Shown here: positions 1 through 12,163 of the stretch, piece after piece
Numbering within the stretch: position 1 is the stretch's first letter
Layout of the letters: each line of letters opens with the position of its first letter
Source of the DNA: Gemmatimonadota bacterium
GTDB lineage: Bacteria; Gemmatimonadota; Gemmatimonadetes; Gemmatimonadales; Gemmatimonadaceae
Assembly (NCBI GenBank): GCA_014192065.1
Contig: BJHH01000002.1
Span: 62,001-126,000 of the forward strand
Direction: 5' to 3'
Length of the DNA stretch: 64,000 nucleotides
The notes under the pieces: model-generated
What the model saw: only the letters and a program-made list of their open reading frames with translations
Told to the model about the DNA's origin: nothing
Database searches by the model: none
Program-made: the position numbers and the translations under genes

Positions 1-601
1 CGCGCGCGAGCTCGTCGAGGTTGTGCGACGCGATGACGATCGCGCGATTCGGATGCCGGAGCTCTGTCACGACCGAGCGAAACCGTTGCGTCCACAAGGG
101 ATCGAGCCCGTGCGTTGGCTCATCAAACACGACGACGTCATGCCCGCGCAACAACGCCTGAGCGAGCCCCACGCGCTGGAAGTTTCCCTTGGAGAGGGCC
201 TGCACCGGCTTCCGCCGATGCTCGCCGATTTCGAGGAGCGCAATCACGCGCTCCACCTCGACCTCGACCCGGTCGGCCGGAACGCCGTCGAGCGTCGCGA
301 GTCGACGCAGTGCATCGTCCGTACGCCAGCTTTTTCTCAGAGTCATTAGCTCGGGCAAGTAGGCAATGCCATGCTGCTCGACGTAGCGGCGCGGCTCGAG
401 CCCAGCGATCGTCATCGTGCCGGTCGTCGGACGAAGGAATCCGAGCAGCATCGCGATGATCGTCGTCTTGCCAGCGCCGTTCGGGCCGGCGATGCCGACC
501 ACTTCGCCGGCTGCGACATCGAGCGTCACATCGTTCACGGCGAGCACCGGCCGGCCGGTCAGTGACCGGTACGATTTCGAAACGCCCCGGAGCGAAATCA
601 T
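1..601 (-). CDS. ABC transporter ATP-binding protein (C-terminus off the left edge)
   Basis: Nucleotide-binding subunit of an ABC transporter, probably energising an export or ABC-2-type permease encoded beyond the left edge. The 200 visible residues contain Walker A GPNGAGKTT (39-47), a Q-loop region around YLPE (81-84), the signature LSKGN (136-140; a variant of LSGGQ), Walker B VVVFDEP (156-162) and the switch histidine in ASHNLDE (His193). The ATG at 601 starts a typical nucleotide-binding domain; a GTG frame just upstream runs in another frame and shows no domain. It begins 34 nt after the TPR gene stop, so the two are probably co-transcribed. The exported substrate cannot be deduced. 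Confidence 0.9.
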   Translation of the reverse strand, partial: MISLRGVSKSYRSLTGRPVLAVNDVTLDVAAGEVVGIAGPNGAGKTTIIAMLLGFLRPTTGTMTIAGLEPRRYVEQHGIAYLPELMTLRKSWRTDDALRRLATLDGVPADRVEVEVERVIALLEIGEHRRKPVQALSKGNFQRVGLAQALLRGHDVVVFDEPTHGLDPLWTQRFRSVVTELRHPNRAIVIASHNLDELAR

Positions 602-635
602 CCATCACTCCGGGTGGGCGCTACACCGCAGTCCG

Positions 636-1745
636 TCAGTTCAGAATCCTCAGGAGCCCAGCATCGGCGCTCCCGCGGAGGAACGACTCGGCGTCGCCTG
701 CTGGAATCAGGATGCCCGTCAGCGAGAATCCACGACGGGCCTCCTGTTGCATGAACTCCAACACCGATCGCGCTGGCAGGGTGCTGTCCGTGCGCATCTC
801 GCTGACGATCTCGTCCCACGTGCCGTTGTACTCGCGCCCGTCGCGCGCCACAACGTGGTGGGTCGCCGATTCCTGTTGCTGACCGGACAAGTCGGCGAGC
901 AGCGCGCCGAACAACTCGAGCTGACCGCGCACTTCCCGTTCGGCGGCGTCCACAGCGTTCTGTTCGATCTCGCCGAGCATCTCGTCGAGCGAGTCGGGCT
1001 CACCAGCGAGTTCACCAAGACGCTCATCCCACGGCTGAATCGACTCATCATCGTCGGTGAGGCGGTAGGTACTCTTGCGCAACTCGATGAGGCGCCAGAT
1101 GCCGAGCTCGTCCCAGTGGTCCTCGGGTTCCGTCTGTTCGAGGTGATAGAGCGACGCCTCGAACTCGCCGCGGTCATACAGCATGTTGCCGAGATAGATG
1201 CGCGCCTCGGAGTACTCCGGATCGACCTGCAGCGCGCGACGCAGCGTGGCGATGGCCTCCGTGTCCTGGCCGCGCCGGTGCTCGATATACCCCAACATCG
1301 CGATCGCCTCGGCGTGGTCGGGGGTCTGCTGCAGTGCCACGTCAAGGAAGCCCTGCGCATCGTCCAACAAGTTCTCACGAAAGAGCACGCGGGCAACCTG
1401 CAGCATCAGTTCGACGTCGTCGTGGTAGCCGAGGTCGAGGATCCGGTTGAACGACCGAACGGCCGCCGGCTGCTGGCCGAACTTGAGCAGCGTCTCGCCG
1501 AAGCCGGCGAGCGCGTTTTCGTGGTCGGGGTCGAGGACCAGCGCTTCTTCGAAACACTTGCGCGCCCAAGCAAACTCTTCGCGCGCCAAGCGCGCATACC
1601 CGACACCAATGTGGAGCTCGACGGCGTTGGGATAGAGCGTCAACCCCTCGCGCAGCATGCTGAGGGCGTCATCGTAGTTCCCTTCGTTGTAGAGCTGGTG
1701 AGCCCGCTCGTCGTACTCCTCGGAGCTCAGAAACGGCGAAGGCAT
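636..1745 (-). CDS. Tetratricopeptide repeat protein
   Basis: Predicted cytoplasmic scaffold of 369 residues with no signal peptide or membrane segment. From about residue 10 to 215 it is built of consecutive 34-residue TPR helices with the usual W/L/G/Y/A/F/P pattern, for example the units ending LYPNAVEL, LDPDHENAL and VDPEYSEA. The C-terminal 150 residues are acidic and not repeat-like (GELAGEPDSLDEMLGEIE around 235-255), followed by a small domain of unknown function. TPR arrays bind partner proteins; no catalytic residues are visible. It lies upstream of the ABC ATPase on the same strand, and an SD-like GGAGG precedes the ATG. Confidence 0.85.
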   Translation of the reverse strand: MPSPFLSSEEYDERAHQLYNEGNYDDALSMLREGLTLYPNAVELHIGVGYARLAREEFAWARKCFEEALVLDPDHENALAGFGETLLKFGQQPAAVRSFNRILDLGYHDDVELMLQVARVLFRENLLDDAQGFLDVALQQTPDHAEAIAMLGYIEHRRGQDTEAIATLRRALQVDPEYSEARIYLGNMLYDRGEFEASLYHLEQTEPEDHWDELGIWRLIELRKSTYRLTDDDESIQPWDERLGELAGEPDSLDEMLGEIEQNAVDAAEREVRGQLELFGALLADLSGQQQESATHHVVARDGREYNGTWDEIVSEMRTDSTLPARSVLEFMQQEARRGFSLTGILIPAGDAESFLRGSADAGLLRILN

Positions 1746-1836
1746 CGTCCTATTGACCTCCGGCTCGGGTAACTGACGGCAACCTAATCAGAAAGCGCAA
1801 AACAGAACAAGGGATGACCAGACCGGACCACCCAAA

Positions 1837-2793
1837 CTATCGCGGTCGCGACCCCAAGGGCCTCCGCGTATTCTCGGCAGCAAGCGCGACGGCAATTTCA
1901 CCGGCAAGCCGGGCATTGGATTCGAGTAACGCGAGATTCGTTGCGAGCGACTGCCCGCCGGTCGCCCGTTCGACGGCGGCGAGCAAAAACGGAGTCACCG
2001 CGGCACCGCGCGGGCGATTCGGGCCGGTCGCCGCCGCCGCGAGCGCGACGCGGACGGCCCGTTCGACCAATCTCGGGTCGAGCGCCGCACCGGTTGGCGG
2101 CGGCTGAACCACGAGCACCGCTGAGGGACGTCCAAGTTGGCGGCCCGCGAGGAACGCACGCGCGATCTCCGTCGCGGAATTGGCCGTCGCCGACACCGGG
2201 AGGCCGGTCGAGGCGGTGAAAAAACCCGGAAACTCCTCGGTACGATACCCGATGACCGCCACGCCGTACGAATCGAGTCGCTCGAGCGTCGCCGCAAGGT
2301 CGAGAATCGATTTCGCGCCAGCGCAGACGACCACCACGCTCGACCGCGAAAGTTCCAGTAGGTCGGCGGACTCATCAAACGATGGCTCCCCAAGCGCCGC
2401 CCGGTGCACACCGCCAATGCCGCCGGTGGCGAACACATCGAGGCCAGCCATCGTGGCAATCGCGAGCGCGCCGGCGACCGTCGTCGAGCCATCCCGACCC
2501 GACGCGATGGCGTAGCCAAGATCACGTGCCGACGCCTTCATCGCCCCGACGGAAAGGAACCGCTCAAGCGCCTCGCCGTCGAGCCCAACCACGGCCTTGC
2601 CGCCGACCGTTGCGGTCACGGCGGGCACCGCACCGACGGAACGAACTCCCGCGCACATCAGGCGGTAGGCCTCTCGGTTTGCCGGTGCGGGAAGTCCCTG
2701 CGCCAGCACCGAACTTTCGAGCGCCACGATCGGCGTGCCCGCATCACGCGCTGAGGCGACCTCCGGATTCCAGGCCATCATTGCATTCGACAT
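1837..2793 (-). CDS. psuG: Pseudouridine-5'-phosphate glycosidase
   Basis: PsuG (IndA-like) reversibly cleaves the C-C bond of pseudouridine 5'-phosphate to uracil and ribose 5-phosphate, salvaging pseudouridine from RNA turnover. The 318-residue length and continuous family similarity fit: PIVALESSVLAQGLPAPAN (21-39) with Glu26, GAMKAS with Lys86, TTVAGAL (104-110), FATGGIGGVH (121-130) and GAKSILD with Lys161, the Schiff-base lysine position. No psuK pseudouridine kinase is seen next to it, so the kinase must be elsewhere or missing. It follows the 75-residue protein by 21 nt in a minus-strand run and could share its transcript. Confidence 0.93.
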   Translation of the reverse strand: MSNAMMAWNPEVASARDAGTPIVALESSVLAQGLPAPANREAYRLMCAGVRSVGAVPAVTATVGGKAVVGLDGEALERFLSVGAMKASARDLGYAIASGRDGSTTVAGALAIATMAGLDVFATGGIGGVHRAALGEPSFDESADLLELSRSSVVVVCAGAKSILDLAATLERLDSYGVAVIGYRTEEFPGFFTASTGLPVSATANSATEIARAFLAGRQLGRPSAVLVVQPPPTGAALDPRLVERAVRVALAAAATGPNRPRGAAVTPFLLAAVERATGGQSLATNLALLESNARLAGEIAVALAAENTRRPLGSRPR

Positions 2794-2814
2794 GGTGTGG
2801 TGCGCGATGGCAGG

Positions 2815-3042
2815 CTAGGCGTCGTCGAACTCGTCGGCCTTGCGCGTGGCGAGCAGGTCACGCTCGCGCAGGTCCGGGTCGCGCACAGCCAGCAGCTTGA
2901 TCGTTTCGCCAGCGTAGCAGTCAAACGTCTTGCCGACACCGCGTGTGAGTACGATCTCGTGGCCATCCTCGAACCGGAGCACCACGTTCGGGTAGTCGAG
3001 ATTCAGGTATTGCTTGCGGAGCTTCAGCGGAGGCGTGGGCAT
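2815..3042 (-). CDS. Conserved small hypothetical protein (75 aa)
   Basis: Unrecognised 75-residue soluble protein, rich in charged residues, with a short beta-like core (NVVLRFEDGHEIVLT, residues 19-33) and an acidic C-terminus. It is supported as a gene by its position: it starts 6 nt after the kynureninase-like stop and ends 21 nt before psuG, with coding-like GC-rich third positions. No motif assigns a function. Confidence 0.7.
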   Translation of the reverse strand: MPTPPLKLRKQYLNLDYPNVVLRFEDGHEIVLTRGVGKTFDCYAGETIKLLAVRDPDLRERDLLATRKADEFDDA

Positions 3043-3048
3043 CGCGCC

Positions 3049-4242
3049 TCAGGTGACCACGCGACGGGTGGATTCATGCGCCTTCCACGCGCCGGTCGCC
3101 AGAATGTCGTCCACTTCGTGCACGACGCGATCCACTTCATCATCGGTGGTGTAGAAGTGCGGCGCAATACGGATTCCCGCGTCGGGCCGGTAGTCAATCA
3201 CGACGTCACGCGCGAGCAGTTCCTGCGATACCTCGGCACCGTGCGGTACATCGAAGGCGACGGTGCCTCCACGGCGGGCCGGGTCGCGTGGCACGGTGAC
3301 CGGGTAGCCACGCTCATCGGCGAGCGCGATCAGGCGCGTGGTCTGGCGGACAGACTTTTCACGAATCGCCGCGATGCCCGCGCGCCGTACGATGCGCGCA
3401 CCTTCGGTCGCCGTATAGAGCGCTGGAATCGCCGGCGTGCCGCCAAGCCAACGCGCCGCGCCAGACGCGTAGTCCATCTCCGGTTCGAAGGCAAACGGGC
3501 GCGCGTGCGCGAGCCAGCCAGTGAGCGCAGGCGCGTAGCGGTCGCTCATCGCCGGCGACGCCCAGAGAAAACAGCCACCCGGCCCGCCGCACAGCCACTT
3601 CAGGACGCCGCCCGTCAGGAAATCCGCACCAATCGCGCCCACGTCCACCGGTATGATCCCGACGGAGTGGTACGCGTCGAGCGAAACCAGTGCGCCCATC
3701 CGGTGCGCGTGCGCCGCGACCGTTGCGGCATCCACGATGAACGCACTCCGGAACAGCACGTGCGAGATGGCAACCAGCCGCGTGCGCTCATCGATGGCCG
3801 CGCAAAGCTTGTCGGCGTCGATCGACACGCCATCATCGCTCTCCACAACGACCACGCGCGCGCCTAGCCGTGGCGCGAGGTGGTCGTAGACGTAGCGCAC
3901 CGACGGAAAATCCAACGCGCTCATCACGATGGTGTCGCGCGGCGCGGAATAGTCGAGGGCCGACAGGACAGTCGCCTGTGCATTCGAGACATTCGGTATC
4001 ATCACCACTTCGCCCGCACTGGCGCCGATGAGCGGGGCGATCTCGTCGCCAACGCGTACCGGCATCTCCCACCAGGCGTCGGCCCAGGCACGCACACCGC
4101 GCCCAGCCCACAGGTCCACGTACTCGGCCAGTCGGTCCGGCACCGTGCGCGGCATCGCGCCGAGCGAGTTCGATACGAGGTAGGTGCAGCGATCGAGAAT
4201 CGGAAACTCGCCCCGAAAGGCGAGCAGCGGATCTGAGGTCAT
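3049..4242 (-). CDS. Kynureninase-like PLP enzyme (class V aminotransferase fold)
   Basis: Fold-type I PLP enzyme of 397 residues. The N-terminal YLVSNSLGAMPR (21-32) resembles the kynureninase NSLG motif. Asp189 in SLDAYHS should bind the pyridine nitrogen, and Lys215 in GGVLKWLCGG is the Schiff-base lysine. Kynureninase makes anthranilate and alanine from kynurenine in tryptophan breakdown, but other class V enzymes (desulfurase-like, lyases) are possible because substrate residues cannot be checked here. The ATG at 4242 was chosen because it overlaps the permease stop as ATGA (4239-4242), the classic coupled junction; longer in-frame starts would run into the permease gene. Coupling to an amino-acid permease supports amino-acid degradation. 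Confidence 0.8.
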   Translation of the reverse strand: MTSDPLLAFRGEFPILDRCTYLVSNSLGAMPRTVPDRLAEYVDLWAGRGVRAWADAWWEMPVRVGDEIAPLIGASAGEVVMIPNVSNAQATVLSALDYSAPRDTIVMSALDFPSVRYVYDHLAPRLGARVVVVESDDGVSIDADKLCAAIDERTRLVAISHVLFRSAFIVDAATVAAHAHRMGALVSLDAYHSVGIIPVDVGAIGADFLTGGVLKWLCGGPGGCFLWASPAMSDRYAPALTGWLAHARPFAFEPEMDYASGAARWLGGTPAIPALYTATEGARIVRRAGIAAIREKSVRQTTRLIALADERGYPVTVPRDPARRGGTVAFDVPHGAEVSQELLARDVVIDYRPDAGIRIAPHFYTTDDEVDRVVHEVDDILATGAWKAHESTRRVVT

Positions 4243-5588
4243 TTCGCGCGCCCGGCCCCACCCCCGGTGGCACCCCCGGTGGCACGTCCGCGGACGGAGC
4301 GAAGGGCGTAGAGCGCGACGGAGATCACGAGCGCGATGCCAATGGCCTTGAACTCGTCGAACGACACCGTGGACAGCAACGCGAGAATGGCGGCGGACGC
4401 CAACCAGGGCACGAGCGCACCGCCCGGAATCGTGAACGGCTTGGCTTCGAGCCGGACGTTCTTGCGGCGCAGGGCGACCACACCAAGACAACAGAGCAGG
4501 TACATCAGCAGCGCCGAAATATTGGCGACTTTCACGAGCGACATAAATGTGCCGGACGCGGCCAGCATCGTGACCACCACCGCGTACACAAGAATCGCGT
4601 TCGTCGGTACGTGGGTTGCCGGGCTGATGCGGGAAAGCGCAGAAGGCAGGAATCCATCGCGCGACATCGCGAAGACGCTGCGCGGCATGGCGAGCATCAT
4701 GCCCGAGGTGTGTGCGACCATCGACACCGCTGCGCCGACCATCAGCAACAGGCCGGCCCAGTGTCCGAATCCCTTCTCTGCGGCGGCGGCGAGCGGCGCG
4801 TCCTTGTGGTTCGCGAGGTCGGCGCCGAGGATGCCCTGCGCCGACTCCTGCACACCGAGATAGATCAGCGTGACGATACCGACTCCGAGCAGGATCGACC
4901 TCGGTACCGTGCGCGCCGAATCACGCACCTCGCCGCTAGGCACCAGCGCCGTTTCGACACCCAAGAAGGCGAACATCAGCGTCATCGACGCGCTAACGAG
5001 CGTACCGAGCGGCGGCATCCCCGGCCACGCGAGGTTGGCGCCCTGCACGGCAAAGAGGCCAATGGTTGCCATAAAGACCAGCGGGACGAGCTTGGCGATG
5101 GTGCCGATCTCGACGACGCGCGCAGCCTGCCCGACGCCGCGCAAGTTGATGAGGGTAAAGAACCCGAACACGGCGAGGATCAGCGCAATGCGCGACACAC
5201 CCTCGCCCGCGCCTGGAACCAGCGCATTCACCGCCTGCGTGAATCCGGCAGCGACCGCCGCGTGGGCAATCGTGCCGAACAGGAGCACGAGCACCCCGCC
5301 GAGGTAGCCGACAAAGGGCCCGAACGCCTGCTCCACGTATGCGTACGGCCCACCGGAGCGTGAGACGCGACTGCCGGCCTCGGCGAAGCAGAGCACGATC
5401 AGTCCGAAGACGACCGCGCAAATGACATAGGCCAGCCAGGCCGCGCCGCCCAACGATCCGGCCACGCCAGCCGGCAGCAGGAATACGCCGCCGCCAATGG
5501 TGATCGTAATGATGCCGGCGGTCAGTTCGCGGACACCGAGCGACCGGCTCAGTCCGCCTTCGGCGTCGAGCGCTGTGCGTTCCGTCAC
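4239..5588 (-). CDS. APC-family amino acid permease
   Basis: Inner-membrane amino-acid/polyamine/organocation transporter with about 12 hydrophobic segments. The APC consensus is visible in TM1 (GIITITIGGGVFLLPAGVAG, about 25-44) and after TM2 (SGGPYAYVEQAFGP). The GTG at 5588 is preferred over a TTG 12 codons upstream because a strong SD (GGAGGGG) sits about 5 nt before it. The C-terminus ends in a short Gly/Ala-rich tail partly encoded by two tandem 12-bp units near 4258-4283. It is translationally coupled to the kynureninase-like gene, which suggests the pair imports and degrades an amino acid; the substrate is not resolved. Confidence 0.9.
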   Translation of the reverse strand: MTERTALDAEGGLSRSLGVRELTAGIITITIGGGVFLLPAGVAGSLGGAAWLAYVICAVVFGLIVLCFAEAGSRVSRSGGPYAYVEQAFGPFVGYLGGVLVLLFGTIAHAAVAAGFTQAVNALVPGAGEGVSRIALILAVFGFFTLINLRGVGQAARVVEIGTIAKLVPLVFMATIGLFAVQGANLAWPGMPPLGTLVSASMTLMFAFLGVETALVPSGEVRDSARTVPRSILLGVGIVTLIYLGVQESAQGILGADLANHKDAPLAAAAEKGFGHWAGLLLMVGAAVSMVAHTSGMMLAMPRSVFAMSRDGFLPSALSRISPATHVPTNAILVYAVVVTMLAASGTFMSLVKVANISALLMYLLCCLGVVALRRKNVRLEAKPFTIPGGALVPWLASAAILALLSTVSFDEFKAIGIALVISVALYALRSVRGRATGGATGGGAGRAK

Positions 5589-5850
5589 ATCCCCTCCGTC
5601 AGCTGTCTGATCAGGTATGCGCAATGTGGCGGGAAAGGTACCGTAGAAATACGTTCCCGACAGTAGCCGCTATTCGCGTCACACTCGGCTATCGCGGTGA
5701 TTCACCAGACGCCGTTTCGCACGCTTCGTTCACCTGCTGCCCGACGACCGTTGGCGGTAGCACCCCTTCCCCAACGCTTCTGACCTCGCCATCGTAGGCA
5801 AGGGCCGCGGTAGGCGGCCAAGGGCCAACTGTTCACCCCGAGGTATTTCG

Positions 5851-8148
5851 ATGGACCCGATCCGACGCTGCGCACCGCTAGTCGCCGTGAGCCTGATCCC
5901 GACGCTGGTATTCGCGCAGGGAACAAAACGGCCGATGACGCCGATGGACATCCAGGAGATGAAGACGGCCACCGCGCCGGCGATCTCACCCAACGGGCAG
6001 CTTGGGGTCTACTCCATTTCGACACCAGACTGGCGGGCGGGCCGGCGCCAATCCGACCTCTATCTCGTATCGCTGACCGCCGGGCTGCCCAGCACGCGCC
6101 AGCTCACGTTCACCAAAGACAAGAACGAAGGACCGGCGCGATTCGCCGGGAACGACGCGATCGTATTCGCATCCGACCGTGACGCCGCCGCTGGCGCCTC
6201 GTCGGGCGAGGCGGGCGGTGGTGGACGCGGCGGTCGGGGCGGCGGTCCAGCCGCAGCGGACGGCGCCGGCAGCCAACTGTATCTCCTCCCGCTCTCCGGC
6301 GGCGAAGCGCAGAAGATCACCGACAGCGCGCCAGTGGGCCAGTTCCAGGTCACGCCAGACGGCCGACTGCTCGTGTACAGCGCCGGCCGCGCTGGGCAGC
6401 AGCAGCTCTGGGCGTTGAATGCGGCCAATCTGGCCGGTGGCAGCCCCTTACAGCTCACCCGCCAGTCGGCGCCCGTGGCTAACTGGCAAATCTCGAAGGA
6501 CAGCAAGTCCATTTTCTTCATGGCGGCCGATACACTCGACGCGGACGAACAGCGGCGCCGGGCCGCCAGGTTCGGTGTGGACATCCGGAACCAGATCCAG
6601 CCGCGTTCACACGTCTACGTTCTCGACGTCGCGACGCGGCAGACCCGCCGGCTTACGCGCGACTCGGCCTACAGCGTCACCGCGTTCACCGTCTCGAACG
6701 ACGCGAAGTACATCGGGTACAGCGGCACGCCGGACGACCGCAGCCACCGCGGCACGAACGACGAACGCAACACGGCCGACATCTACCTCATGGAAGTCGC
6801 CACGGGGAAGACCGAGCGCCTCACGAATAACTTCGAAGTCGCGGAGGGGAGCGTCAGCTTTTCACCCGACGGCAGTACGATCGCCTACACGGCGGCCGAC
6901 GAGTTCAAGATGATGCACCTTAGCAAGATCTACCTCCGTCCCATCGGCGGCGGCACTTGGCGCAAGATCGGCAAGGACTGCGACTGCGATGTCACCATCG
7001 GCTGGTGGAGCGATGACAGCAAGACGATCTATTTCAACGAAGGCGTGAAGGCGACCAACCAGCTGATGTCGATCGACGTCGCGTCAGGCAAGGTCACGCA
7101 ACTGACACACGAACTGGCCTCGGTCAACGTGAGCAGGGACGAGGCGACCGGCCGCGTCCTCGTCAACTACTCCGACCCCGTTACGCCGCCCGCCGTCTTC
7201 GCGGCGCCGTCGCTGGCGCAGGTTCCGACCAAGGCCTCGTGGATTCAGCTCACGCGGCCGAACCCGCAGGTCGACAGCTTCGCGCTCGGTGACGAAACGG
7301 AGATTACCTGGAAGTCCAAGGACGGCACGCCGGTCGGTGGTGTGCTCGTGAAACCGGTGGGCTACAAGGCGGGCACACGATATCCGCTCATTGTCGCGAT
7401 CCACGGCGGGCCGGCTGCCGCCGATCTGCTCACGTTTAATGGCGGCTACGGCTCGCAGACGTACGCGGGTGCCGGATACATGGTGCTGCAGCCCAACTAC
7501 CGGAACTCGACGAACTACGGCCAGAAGTTCAAGATCGAGAGTCAGGGTGACTACTTCACGAAGGGCTATGAAGACATCATGGCGGGCGTCGACTACCTCA
7601 TCGCCCAAGGACTGGTGGACGGCAACAAGATGGGAGTCCTGGGCTGGAGCGCCGGCGGCCACTGGTCCAACTGGATCCTGACGCACACCGACCGCTTCAA
7701 AGCCATCTCGTCGGGCGCGGGCGTCGCCAACTGGGTGTCGATGTACGCACAGAGCGACAACCAGCGCGTCCGTCAGTGGTACTTGGGCGATACGCTCTAC
7801 TTCGAGGGCAAGGAGTACGAGAAGTGGTGGAAACAATCGCCCATTGCCTACATCAAGAACGCCAAGACGCCGACGATGATCCACGTCGTCGACGGCGATC
7901 CGCGTGTGCCGCGGCCGCAGAGTGAGGAGATGCACATGGCCCTCAAACGGCTCGGCGTACCGACGGAGTTGTTCGTCTATCCTGGCGCCACACATGGCAT
8001 CCCGGACCCGCGCGACCAGTACACCAAGGCCGTGGCTGAGTTCGCCTGGATGGAGCAACATGTGCTCGGCAAGGATACCAAGCTGAAGTGGGCCGACCTG
8101 CTCAAGACGCTCGACGCACGGACCGCGACCGCGGCGATTCAGCCGTAA
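5851..8148 (+). CDS. Secreted S9-family prolyl oligopeptidase-like peptidase
   Basis: Exported serine peptidase of 765 residues that should trim peptides in the periplasm. An N-terminal signal segment (to about 24, ending VFAQG) precedes a beta-propeller with several PD40/WD40-like blades (for example SFSPDGSTIAY near 340), and a C-terminal alpha/beta-hydrolase domain from about 495. The predicted triad is Ser600 in GWSAGG, Asp683 in DGDPRVP and His715 in GATHG. A Gly-rich low-complexity loop (about 113-138) interrupts an early blade. The gene stands alone: 262 bp separate it from the divergent permease start. Endo- versus dipeptidyl-specificity is not clear. Confidence 0.9.
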   Translation: MDPIRRCAPLVAVSLIPTLVFAQGTKRPMTPMDIQEMKTATAPAISPNGQLGVYSISTPDWRAGRRQSDLYLVSLTAGLPSTRQLTFTKDKNEGPARFAGNDAIVFASDRDAAAGASSGEAGGGGRGGRGGGPAAADGAGSQLYLLPLSGGEAQKITDSAPVGQFQVTPDGRLLVYSAGRAGQQQLWALNAANLAGGSPLQLTRQSAPVANWQISKDSKSIFFMAADTLDADEQRRRAARFGVDIRNQIQPRSHVYVLDVATRQTRRLTRDSAYSVTAFTVSNDAKYIGYSGTPDDRSHRGTNDERNTADIYLMEVATGKTERLTNNFEVAEGSVSFSPDGSTIAYTAADEFKMMHLSKIYLRPIGGGTWRKIGKDCDCDVTIGWWSDDSKTIYFNEGVKATNQLMSIDVASGKVTQLTHELASVNVSRDEATGRVLVNYSDPVTPPAVFAAPSLAQVPTKASWIQLTRPNPQVDSFALGDETEITWKSKDGTPVGGVLVKPVGYKAGTRYPLIVAIHGGPAAADLLTFNGGYGSQTYAGAGYMVLQPNYRNSTNYGQKFKIESQGDYFTKGYEDIMAGVDYLIAQGLVDGNKMGVLGWSAGGHWSNWILTHTDRFKAISSGAGVANWVSMYAQSDNQRVRQWYLGDTLYFEGKEYEKWWKQSPIAYIKNAKTPTMIHVVDGDPRVPRPQSEEMHMALKRLGVPTELFVYPGATHGIPDPRDQYTKAVAEFAWMEQHVLGKDTKLKWADLLKTLDARTATAAIQP

Positions 8149-8167
8149 CGCCGCGGCGGTCACAGCA

Positions 8168-8204
8168 ACGGGGCGGGCGCCGGTAGCACACGGCCCCGCC
8201 CCGT
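8168..8204 (+). terminator. GC-rich hairpin after S9 peptidase
   Basis: A 10-bp inverted repeat (8168-8177 with 8195-8204) with a 17-nt loop lies 20 nt after the peptidase stop. There is no T-tract, so it may be a transcript-stabilising or Rho-assisted end rather than a true intrinsic terminator. Confidence 0.4.
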
Positions 8205-8337
8205 GCTGCTTGTGACTGTATATTCGAGTCAGCCTGGCAGCGCCAATGCGATCGAGCAGTGGGCGTCGCCAGTGGCTCAGGCCATCACCAGTCCGCCCAA
8301 GATTCGGTTTCCCCCGCGGACCCACGCACAAACGGCC

Positions 8338-11040
<2,703 letters not shown>

Positions 11041-11109
11041 TTGCGTGAGGTCCGGAGGTGCGGAGCCCCCGGTTTGCTGCTTGCCCACTCATCCCTCGAG
11101 TCGATCCCA

Positions 11110-12015
11110 GTGCCCCATACGGTAGCGGTGGTAGTCAACCCGGCGGCCGGGCGAGGGAGCGGCGCACAGCTGTTGCCGCGGGTACGCGCGGCGTTCGAAG
11201 AATCGGGAATCGCGATCGTCCGCCTCACGGCCAAGTCGGGAGATGAGACGCGCCTCGTCCGCGATGCCCTCGACGCAGGCGCCGGCACGATCGTCGTCGT
11301 GGGCGGCGACGGCACCTGGAGCCGTTGCGCTGGCGCAGTGCTCGACGCGGCGGCCGGCGACCGCGTGCGACTCGCGTTTCTTTCGGCCGGCACCGGCAAC
11401 GACTTCGCGAAAAATCTCGGTGCCCCGTCGCGCGACTTCGCGGCAATGGCGGCGCTGGTCACGGACCCATCGTGCGATCGGCGGGTGGACGTCGGGGTCG
11501 TGGAGAGCGGTGCGGCACGACACTGGTTCCTGAACGTGGCGGGCTTCGGGTTCGACGCGGCCGTGCTCGAGGACACGTCGAAAGGCGGGAGGCTCGGCGG
11601 AACCGCGGTGTATATCGTGGCTGCGCTCAAACGACTGATCGGCTACCCAGGCTTCGCGTACACGGAGGGGGGCTCGCAAGGCGAATCACGGCTCGCGATG
11701 ATGCTCGTCTTCTCGAACGGATCCCATTTCGGCGGCGCATTTTGTGTCGCGCCCTCTGCCCGCATCGACGACGGACTGCTCGACCAGGTCGAGATCGGCG
11801 ATGTACGGGGCCTCGCACGCATTCCCCTGTTCGTGAGCGCGGTGCGCGGGGCACATGTCGCACATCCGAAGGTGCGGGTGACCCGACGCAAGGAGTTCAC
11901 GCTCACGTTCAGCCGCGGGCCCGCCTGCGACCTCGACGGCGAGCTCGTGCAGCTCGCGCAGCGCGACGTCAGAATCCGATCGGTTCCCGGCGCGATCCGC
12001 GTCGTGTCACCTTAA
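11110..12015 (+). CDS. Diacylglycerol kinase-family lipid kinase (YegS/BmrU-like)
   Basis: Predicted ATP-dependent lipid kinase of 301 residues at the cytoplasmic face of the membrane; the family phosphorylates diacylglycerol, phosphatidylglycerol or sphingoid-like lipids. It has the N-terminal VNPAAGRG (9-16), the nucleotide loop GGDGTW (65-70) and GTGNDFAKN (94-102), in family order. The GTG at 11110 gives the normal start (MPHTVAVVVNP); a TTG directly after the aconitase stop would add 23 residues with no family similarity. It lies 69 nt after acnA on the same strand and may be co-transcribed. The lipid substrate is not determinable. Confidence 0.88.
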   Translation: MPHTVAVVVNPAAGRGSGAQLLPRVRAAFEESGIAIVRLTAKSGDETRLVRDALDAGAGTIVVVGGDGTWSRCAGAVLDAAAGDRVRLAFLSAGTGNDFAKNLGAPSRDFAAMAALVTDPSCDRRVDVGVVESGAARHWFLNVAGFGFDAAVLEDTSKGGRLGGTAVYIVAALKRLIGYPGFAYTEGGSQGESRLAMMLVFSNGSHFGGAFCVAPSARIDDGLLDQVEIGDVRGLARIPLFVSAVRGAHVAHPKVRVTRRKEFTLTFSRGPACDLDGELVQLAQRDVRIRSVPGAIRVVSP

Positions 12016-12163
12016 CCAGCACGGTGGCAGCGCCATCGCGACATCCCCCAGGCCAGACGCGCCGAGCGCCTCGCGCGCGAGGTCACCGGCCAGCACCAGG
12101 TTGCGTTCCCGCTCCGCGGATGCAACCTTTTCGTATCCCGGCACCTTGTGGAGGATCAGACGC

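Noticed and set aside
417-1772. 451-residue plus-strand frame opposite the TPR protein
   Set aside because: The TPR protein on the minus strand explains the sequence; this frame has no repeats or motifs.
11041-11109. Upstream TTG start for the lipid kinase
   Set aside because: It would follow the aconitase stop directly and add 23 residues with no family match; the GTG at 11110 fits the family start.
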